DNA of 8,818 nucleotides, from NCBI GenBank assembly GCA_000715635.1, contig KL569106.1, positions 34,320 to 43,137 of the forward strand, written 5' to 3'. Numbering within the stretch: the first letter of the stretch is position 1; the number at the start of each line of letters is the position of its first letter. The notes beneath the pieces are model-generated. The model saw only the letters and a list, made by a program, of their open reading frames with translations. It searched no databases and had not been told where the DNA came from. This document shows positions 1 through 6,551 of the stretch, piece after piece. Source of the DNA: Streptomyces violaceus. Lineage in GTDB: Bacteria; Actinomycetota; Actinomycetes; Streptomycetales; Streptomycetaceae. The position numbers and the translations under genes were made by a program.

Positions 1-725
1 GCCATGCCGTCGTTGGCGGAGTAGACGGCGGCGATGTCGTCCTTGCCGATCGCCTGGATCGCGTCGGCCATGTTGGCCTGCGCGTTCTCCGGCTTCCAGT
101 CCTTCGTGTCGAAGGACTGCGCGATCGTCACCTTGCCGTTCAGCTCGGACATCGCACCCGCCTTGAACTGCTTGGCGTTCGGGTCGGTCGACGAGCCGTT
201 CATCATGACGATCTTGTCGGAGAGGCTCGCGTCCTCGCCGATGGCCTCCAGCAGGGTGCGCCCCTGGACCTCGCCGACCAACTCGTTGTCGAAGGAGATG
301 TACGCCTCGATCGGCCCCTCGGCCAGCCGGTCGTAGGCGATGACCGGGATGCCCGCTTCCTTGGCCTTCTCGACGCCGCTCGCGATGGCCTGCGAGTCGA
401 CCGCGTCCAGCAGGATCACGTCGACCCGGTCGTCGATCATCTTCTGCATCTGGCCCGCCTGCGTGTCGGCGTCCGCCTCGGCGTTGGCGTACTCGACGCG
501 GCCCTTGTTGTTGGTGAGGGACTCGACCTTCGTCTTGATGATCGGGTAGTCGAAGTTCTCGTACCGGGTGTTCGCCTTCTCCGGGAGCAACAGGCCCACC
601 GTGATGTCGTTGCCCTTGGCCGGGCTCGCGTCGTCACTGCTCCCCGTCGCGTTGAGCGCGCCGCAACCGGCGAGCGTGACGGACATCGCGGCCGCGGCCA
701 CGGATATGGAGATACGACGACGCAT
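1..725 (-). CDS. XylF-like sugar ABC transporter substrate-binding lipoprotein (N-terminal part, runs off the left edge)
   Basis: Partial gene: 241 residues are visible and the C-terminus lies beyond the window. The N-terminus MRRRISIS, a hydrophobic stretch and the lipobox LAGC (Cys21) indicate a lipoprotein anchored on the outer face of the membrane, the usual form of binding proteins in Gram-positive bacteria. The mature part is a type I periplasmic-binding fold: ITVGLLLPEK (41-50), a VDVILLDAVDSQAI segment (101-114), IPVIAYDRL (126-134), YISFDNELVGE (142-152) and MMNGSSTDPNAKQFKAG (174-190). The AYDR, YISFDNE and NGSSxDxNAKxF signatures are those of xylose-binding XylF; ribose and other monosaccharide binders are related, so the substrate is inferred, not shown. 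The ATPase and permease should lie beyond the left edge. The start is ATG at 725 with only a weak upstream GTGAG-type ribosome site, but it gives a complete signal peptide. The gene is separated from hspR by 281 bp and a strong terminator, so it is probably its own transcription unit. Confidence 0.9.
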   Translation of the reverse strand, partial: MRRRISISVAAAAMSVTLAGCGALNATGSSDDASPAKGNDITVGLLLPEKANTRYENFDYPIIKTKVESLTNNKGRVEYANAEADADTQAGQMQKMIDDRVDVILLDAVDSQAIASGVEKAKEAGIPVIAYDRLAEGPIEAYISFDNELVGEVQGRTLLEAIGEDASLSDKIVMMNGSSTDPNAKQFKAGAMSELNGKVTIAQSFDTKDWKPENAQANMADAIQAIGKDDIAAVYSANDGM

Positions 726-789
726 GTCGGGAGCTCACTTCGCGTGTGATTCGGACGTGGGCACAGCTTTGTGGCCCATGTGACTGAAA

Positions 790-819
790 AGCCAACGCGG
801 ACGCGGCCCTCAGCGTCAA
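790..819 (-). promoter_or_regulatory. Possible promoter of the sugar-binding lipoprotein gene
   Basis: On the minus strand a -35-like TTGACG (814-819) is followed after 18 nt by TTGGCT (790-795). The -35 matches the vegetative consensus in five of six positions, but the -10 is poor. It would start transcription near 783 and give a leader of roughly 58 nt. It is the best candidate I can see in the gap, but a weak prediction. Confidence 0.3.
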
Positions 820-948
820 GCGGAAGCACTTAACGAGATGACAACACCACGCTCCGCAAGCGTTGTGAAGACTCTGCGGAACCAGCTCCAAGGTCCCTGC
901 ACGGGCCACCCATCGACGGGAGACCCAGCGAAATCGGGCCAAGGCGCA

Positions 949-984
949 CGAAAGGGGCCGGGAGTTGCCTCCCGGCCCCTTTCG
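949..984 (-). terminator. Stem-loop terminator of the dnaK-grpE-dnaJ-hspR operon
   Basis: A perfect 16-bp inverted repeat (CGAAAGGGGCCGGGAG at 949-964 and its complement at 969-984) is separated by a 4-nt loop (965-968). It begins 22 nt after the hspR stop codon. There is no long T run behind the stem, which is common for Streptomyces terminators. Its strength and position fit termination of the chaperone operon before the sugar-binding gene. Confidence 0.85.
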
Positions 985-1006
985 CGTACGTTCACGCACG
1001 CATGCG

Positions 1007-1468
1007 TCAGTCCGACTGCTGCTGCCGCTTCGGCCGCCACACCACCAGCGCGCTGCTCTGCTGGACCTCCTGGTACGGCACGAGGTCGCGGCGGTACGAC
1101 GCGTGCACCGCCGCCTCGCGCTGGCGCATCGCCGCCGCCGCGCCGTCGAGGGCGTTCTCCAGTTCGGCCGCACGGGCCTGGAGCGCGGCGACCTGGTTCT
1201 CCAGTTCGATGATGCGCTTGATGCCGGCGAGGTTGATGCCCTCGTCCTGCGACAACTGCTGCACCTGACGGAGCAGTTGGATGTCGCGGGCCGAGTAGCG
1301 CCGGCCCCGGCCGGCGGTGCGGTCGGGGGACACCAGGCCCAGGCGGTCGTACTGGCGCAGGGTCTGGGGGTGCAGGCCGGACAGCTGGGCCGCCACCGAG
1401 ATGACGTAGACCGGGGTTTCCTCGGTCAGTTCATACGGATTGCGCCGACGACCGTCCATCTGACTCAT
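1007..1468 (-). CDS. hspR: HspR, MerR-family repressor of the dnaK operon
   Basis: 153 residues. The N-terminal MerR helix-turn-helix (VISVAAQLSGLHPQTLRQYD, 22-41, then RLGLVSP) is followed by the wing RTAGRGRRYS (50-59) and a long helical segment (about 83-119) typical of the dimerising coiled coil. The tail ends in SSALVVWRP and a basic stretch. HspR is known in Streptomyces to bind HAIR inverted repeats and repress dnaK, with DnaK as co-repressor; perfect and imperfect HAIR sites are present at 5221-5293. The gene is last in the operon and overlaps the dnaJ stop through ATGA (1465-1468), which suggests translational coupling. The start is ambiguous: the ATG at 1468 has its GGGAG only one base upstream, whereas the in-frame ATG at 1459 (MDGRRRN) has the same GGGAG ten bases upstream and gives 150 residues, close to the length I recall for S. 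coelicolor HspR. The shorter form may be the one made. Confidence 0.96.
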   Translation of the reverse strand: MSQMDGRRRNPYELTEETPVYVISVAAQLSGLHPQTLRQYDRLGLVSPDRTAGRGRRYSARDIQLLRQVQQLSQDEGINLAGIKRIIELENQVAALQARAAELENALDGAAAAMRQREAAVHASYRRDLVPYQEVQQSSALVVWRPKRQQQSD

Positions 1469-2649
1469 GCTCCCTTCGCGGCCTGGAACAGATCCGCCCG
1501 TGGATCCTCACCCGAGGTCGCCTCGCGATACGCCTCGAGCGCGTCACGAGCCTTCCCCGTCAGGTCCTGCGGAACACTCACCTCGACGGTGACCAGAAGG
1601 TCCCCGCGGGTGCCGTCCTTGCGCACCGCGCCCTTGCCCCGGGCGCGCATGGTGCGGCCGTTGGGCGTGCCCGGCGGCAGCTTCAGCGTGACGGGCGGGC
1701 CGCCCAGCGTCGGCACCCGGACCTCGCCGCCGAGGGCCGCCTCGGCGAAGGTCACCGGGACGGTGACGGTGAGGTTGTCGTCCTTGCGGCCGAACACCGG
1801 GTGGGAGTCGACGTGCACGACCACGTACAGGTCGCCCGCCGGGCCGCCCCGCTCACCGGGTGCTCCCTTGCCGCGCAGCCGGATCCGCTGGCCGTCGCTG
1901 ACGCCCGCGGGGATGCGCACCTGCATGGTCCGCGAGGACTTGGCCCGGCCACTGCCCTTGCAGACCTCGCAGGCGTGCTCCGCGATCAGGCCGCGGCCCT
2001 TGCAGTCCGGGCAGGGGTCGGTGAGCGAGAAGCCCCCGCCGCTGCCCCGGGCGACCTGCCCGGTGCCGACGCAGGTCGGGCACACGCGCGGTGTGCCGTT
2101 CTTGTCGCCGGTGCCCGAGCAGGCCTTGCAGGGTGACTGCGAGGACATCCGCAGCGGGACCGTCGCGCCCTCGATCGCCTCGGTGAAGCTGAGCGTGACC
2201 TCGGACTCGATGTCCTGGCCGCGCCGCGGGTGCGTGCGCGTCCCCGCGCCCGCACCGCCGCGGTTGAACAGGCCCCCGAAGACGTCACCGATCCCGCCGC
2301 CGAAGCCGCCGGCTCCCTGCCCTCCGCCCTGGGGGCCGCCTCCGAAGAGGTCGCCCAGGTCGAAGTTGAAGTTGCCGCCGCCCCCGCCGGGCCCCGGCCG
2401 GAAGCCGCCGTTGCCGAAGAGGGCGCGTGCCTCGTCGTACTCCTTGCGCTTCTTGGGGTCGCCGAGAATGTCGTTGGCCTCGGAGATCTCCTTGAAGCGC
2501 TCCTCCGCCTTGACGTTTCCCTTGTTGGCGTCCGGGTGGTTCTCGCGGGCGAGCTTCCGGTACGCCTTCTTGATCTCGGCCTCGGTGGCGTCCTTGGGGA
2601 CGCCGAGGACCTTGTAGTAGTCCTTCTCGATGAAGTCCTTGGTGCTCAT
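1465..2649 (-). CDS. dnaJ: DnaJ (Hsp40), co-chaperone of DnaK
   Basis: 394 residues, a full-length type I DnaJ. The order is J-domain (about 10-75, with the HPD motif at 38-40 that stimulates the DnaK ATPase), a Gly/Phe-rich linker (about 79-136), a zinc-binding domain with four CxxCxGxG repeats (Cys174/177, 190/193, 213/216, 227/230), then the substrate-binding C-terminal domains (about 238-375). It delivers unfolded clients to DnaK in the cytoplasm. The start at 2649 is set by a strong GGAAGGAGG site about 10 nt upstream and by the conserved KDFIEKDYYKVLGV beginning. It lies 36 bp after grpE and its stop overlaps the hspR start. Streptomyces usually carry a second dnaJ next to hrcA; this one is the copy in the dnaK operon. 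Confidence 0.98.
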   Translation of the reverse strand: MSTKDFIEKDYYKVLGVPKDATEAEIKKAYRKLARENHPDANKGNVKAEERFKEISEANDILGDPKKRKEYDEARALFGNGGFRPGPGGGGGNFNFDLGDLFGGGPQGGGQGAGGFGGGIGDVFGGLFNRGGAGAGTRTHPRRGQDIESEVTLSFTEAIEGATVPLRMSSQSPCKACSGTGDKNGTPRVCPTCVGTGQVARGSGGGFSLTDPCPDCKGRGLIAEHACEVCKGSGRAKSSRTMQVRIPAGVSDGQRIRLRGKGAPGERGGPAGDLYVVVHVDSHPVFGRKDDNLTVTVPVTFAEAALGGEVRVPTLGGPPVTLKLPPGTPNGRTMRARGKGAVRKDGTRGDLLVTVEVSVPQDLTGKARDALEAYREATSGEDPRADLFQAAKGA

Positions 2650-2685
2650 CCTCGACGCCCCTCCTTCCTGTCGTCCGATATGACG

Positions 2686-5268
<2,583 letters not shown>

Positions 5269-5272
5269 CAGA

Positions 5273-5293
5273 GCTGAGTCGACCGGACTCAAG
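5273..5293. promoter_or_regulatory. HAIR 2: imperfect HspR operator upstream of the dnaK -35
   Basis: GCTGAGT (5273-5279), 7-nt spacer, ACTCAAG (5287-5293). The right arm is perfect and the left arm differs from CTTGAGT at its first two bases; spacing is the same as in HAIR 1. It begins 4 bp upstream of the -35 and ends 2 bp from the stop codon of the neighbouring membrane-protein gene. Several HAIR copies at dnaK are known in Streptomyces; I find only these two here. Confidence 0.85.
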
Positions 5294-5295
5294 TC

Positions 5296-6324
5296 TTATC
5301 CGTTCCTTACACGCAACGGGGCTCTGACCTGCGGCGACATCACACGCCGAGGGTCACGGGAGGCGTACACCGAGACGCGTGACACAGCGAGGACGACGAC
5401 GAGCGCCGTGCCCGCCACCCACCACAGCGCGTCGTTGCCGACCCAGCCGGCGTGCACGAGTACCCCGACGGCCACCCCGGACAACGCCCCGGCCCCCAGC
5501 AGCAGACTCGCCCCCGGCGCGGTCAGCCCGAGCCGCCGCAGCCGGTGCGCGAGATGGTCGGGGCCGCTGCGCAGAACGGCCCGCCCGGCCATCCGCCGCG
5601 ACAGCAGCACCAGCCCGGCGTCGGCGCACACCAGGGCGGTCAGCGCGAACAGCACCCCCGCGCTCTCCCCGATCCCGGACCCGGCCCGCGCGTACACGGC
5701 CCCCGAGGCGATCACGAACCCCGCGGGCATGGACCCGCACGCCCCGAGCGCGACCCGGGCCGGATGCCAGTTGTGCATGAGGAATCCGGTCAGCGCGGCG
5801 GCCAGCACGCTCATCAGCACCGCGATCCCGTCCATCACCTCGACCGCCGCACAGACCCCCACCCCGAAGGCGGTCACGACCCCCACGGTCCCGGCGAGCC
5901 CGTCGGCGTGATCGACCCCCCGGAACCCGAGGGTCAGCCCCGCGACCCACACGACGGCCAGCAGCCCGGTCCCCACACCCGTCTCCCCGTACGGCACGAC
6001 GCACGCGGCCGCCGCGGCCGCACCGGCGAAGAGCACCCGCCGCCGCAGCCGCCACACGTCGTCGACCAGACCGAGCAGGGCCACCACGCCCCCGGCGACG
6101 AGCAGTTCCCGCACCTCGCCCCCGGTCGGCACACCCTCCACCCAGCCGTAGGCGCACACCACCACGCCGGTTACCACCACGACGGCCACACCACCGGACA
6201 GCGGCACCTCTCGCTGCCGCCGCCGGTCGACCAGACGCGACCACCGTGCGGGCACCCGGAGGAGGGCCGCGAGCAGGGCGGTGAGCAGGAGGGCGATGGC
6301 GGCGGCAGTGATCCCGTAGAGCAC
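5296..6324 (-). CDS. Polytopic membrane protein of the WecA/MraY/TagO phosphosugar-transferase superfamily, catalytic motifs degenerate
   Basis: 342 residues, almost entirely hydrophobic helices (about ten membrane segments). Family landmarks are recognisable in order: DRRRQREVPLSGGVAVV (33-49, the region of the conserved basic/PRxGG motif), LGLVDDVWRLR (84-94, the Asp-Asp pair), FRGVDHADGLAG (134-145, equivalent to NAxNxxDGLDGL), NWHPARVALGACGS (185-198, equivalent to the MGDxGS motif) and GPDHLAHRLRRLGL (254-267, equivalent to the HxHH loop). Active members move a sugar-1-phosphate from a UDP-sugar to a polyprenyl phosphate at the cytoplasmic membrane face. Here the Asp of GDxGS is Ala, the second Asp of DGxDG is Ala, and HIHH is reduced to HLAH, so activity is doubtful. 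The start is GTG at 6324 with no clear Shine-Dalgarno. Glycine codon GGG is frequent, unlike in the chaperone genes. It stops 94 bp before dnaK on the same strand without an ordinary terminator. Confidence 0.85.
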   Translation of the reverse strand: MLYGITAAAIALLLTALLAALLRVPARWSRLVDRRRQREVPLSGGVAVVVVTGVVVCAYGWVEGVPTGGEVRELLVAGGVVALLGLVDDVWRLRRRVLFAGAAAAAACVVPYGETGVGTGLLAVVWVAGLTLGFRGVDHADGLAGTVGVVTAFGVGVCAAVEVMDGIAVLMSVLAAALTGFLMHNWHPARVALGACGSMPAGFVIASGAVYARAGSGIGESAGVLFALTALVCADAGLVLLSRRMAGRAVLRSGPDHLAHRLRRLGLTAPGASLLLGAGALSGVAVGVLVHAGWVGNDALWWVAGTALVVVLAVSRVSVYASRDPRRVMSPQVRAPLRVRNG

Positions 6325-6367
6325 GGATATAAGTTAGGCGGGACTATGACAATTCGGTACGACTAAC

Positions 6368-6389
6368 ACGACCGGATCACGACCGGATC
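6368..6389. repeat. Two exact tandem copies of an 11-bp unit in the divergent intergenic region
   Basis: ACGACCGGATC occurs at 6368-6378 and again immediately at 6379-6389. The unit length, about one helical turn, places both copies on the same DNA face, as for direct-repeat regulator sites. No regulator is identified. Confidence 0.6.
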
Positions 6390-6404
6390 TGAGGCAACCC
6401 TCAG
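6389..6404. repeat. Short inverted repeat (6-bp stem, 4-nt loop)
   Basis: CTGAGG (6389-6394), CAAC, CCTCAG (6399-6404). A wider 7-bp inverted repeat, GATCTGA (6386-6392) with TCAGATC (6409-6415), encloses most of it. It has no T run, and it lies between divergent genes, so it is more likely an operator or chance than a terminator. Confidence 0.4.
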
Positions 6405-6407
6405 CGA

Positions 6408-6435
6408 TTCAGATCACCCCCCACCCGGCTACAGT
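6408..6435 (+). promoter_or_regulatory. Possible promoter of the iron-sulfur oxidoreductase gene
   Basis: TTCAGA (6408-6413) and TACAGT (6430-6435) are 16 nt apart on the plus strand, each matching the vegetative consensus in four of six positions. It would start transcription near 6442 and leave a leader of about 110 nt. Other placements in this AT-richer stretch are possible. Confidence 0.35.
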
Positions 6436-6475
6436 GCGGCGGAGGATAGGGGTAGTCTCAAACGGACTGCATAAG

Positions 6476-6489
6476 TTACCGCTTAGTAA
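6476..6489. promoter_or_regulatory. Candidate TTAC-N6-GTAA operator
   Basis: TTAC (6476-6479) and GTAA (6486-6489) form a 14-bp interrupted palindrome in a locally AT-rich segment between the possible promoter and the ribosome site of the iron-sulfur gene. TetR-type regulators commonly bind sites of this form. The inner six bases are not symmetrical and no regulator is encoded nearby, so this is only a suggestion. Confidence 0.3.
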
Positions 6490-6540
6490 TCTCGGGAACC
6501 CTTCGCGACGGAGAGTCCCCGACAGAAACCTCGCAGGCCC

Positions 6541-6546
6541 GAGGAG
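6541..6546 (+). promoter_or_regulatory. Ribosome binding site of the iron-sulfur oxidoreductase gene
   Basis: GAGGAG, 5 nt before the ATG at 6552; it fixes the start of that long gene. Confidence 0.8.
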
Positions 6547-6551
6547 CCCCC

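Larger units (their letters stand above)
6325..6551. promoter_or_regulatory. Divergent intergenic control region
   Basis: 227 bp between the divergently transcribed transferase-like and iron-sulfur genes, so it must hold promoters in both directions. It contains the 11-bp tandem repeat, the short inverted repeats and the TTAC-N6-GTAA site listed separately. The 8-mer ATAAGTTA occurs twice, at 6329-6336 next to the GTG of the minus-strand gene and at 6471-6478 in the leader of the plus-strand gene. I cannot place a convincing promoter for the minus-strand gene. Its lack of a ribosome site and the TAACTT hexamer six bases before the GTG would fit a leaderless transcript. Confidence 0.6.

Noticed and set aside
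726..948. Additional small gene or RNA between hspR and the sugar-binding gene
   Set aside because: Short frames exist on both strands but none has a ribosome site, codon bias or recognisable product; the stretch is explained by a promoter and leader.
5452..6366. 304-codon plus-strand frame rich in His, Pro and Gly, opposite the transferase-like gene
   Set aside because: Composition is that of a reverse shadow; the minus-strand frame has coherent membrane helices and superfamily motifs.
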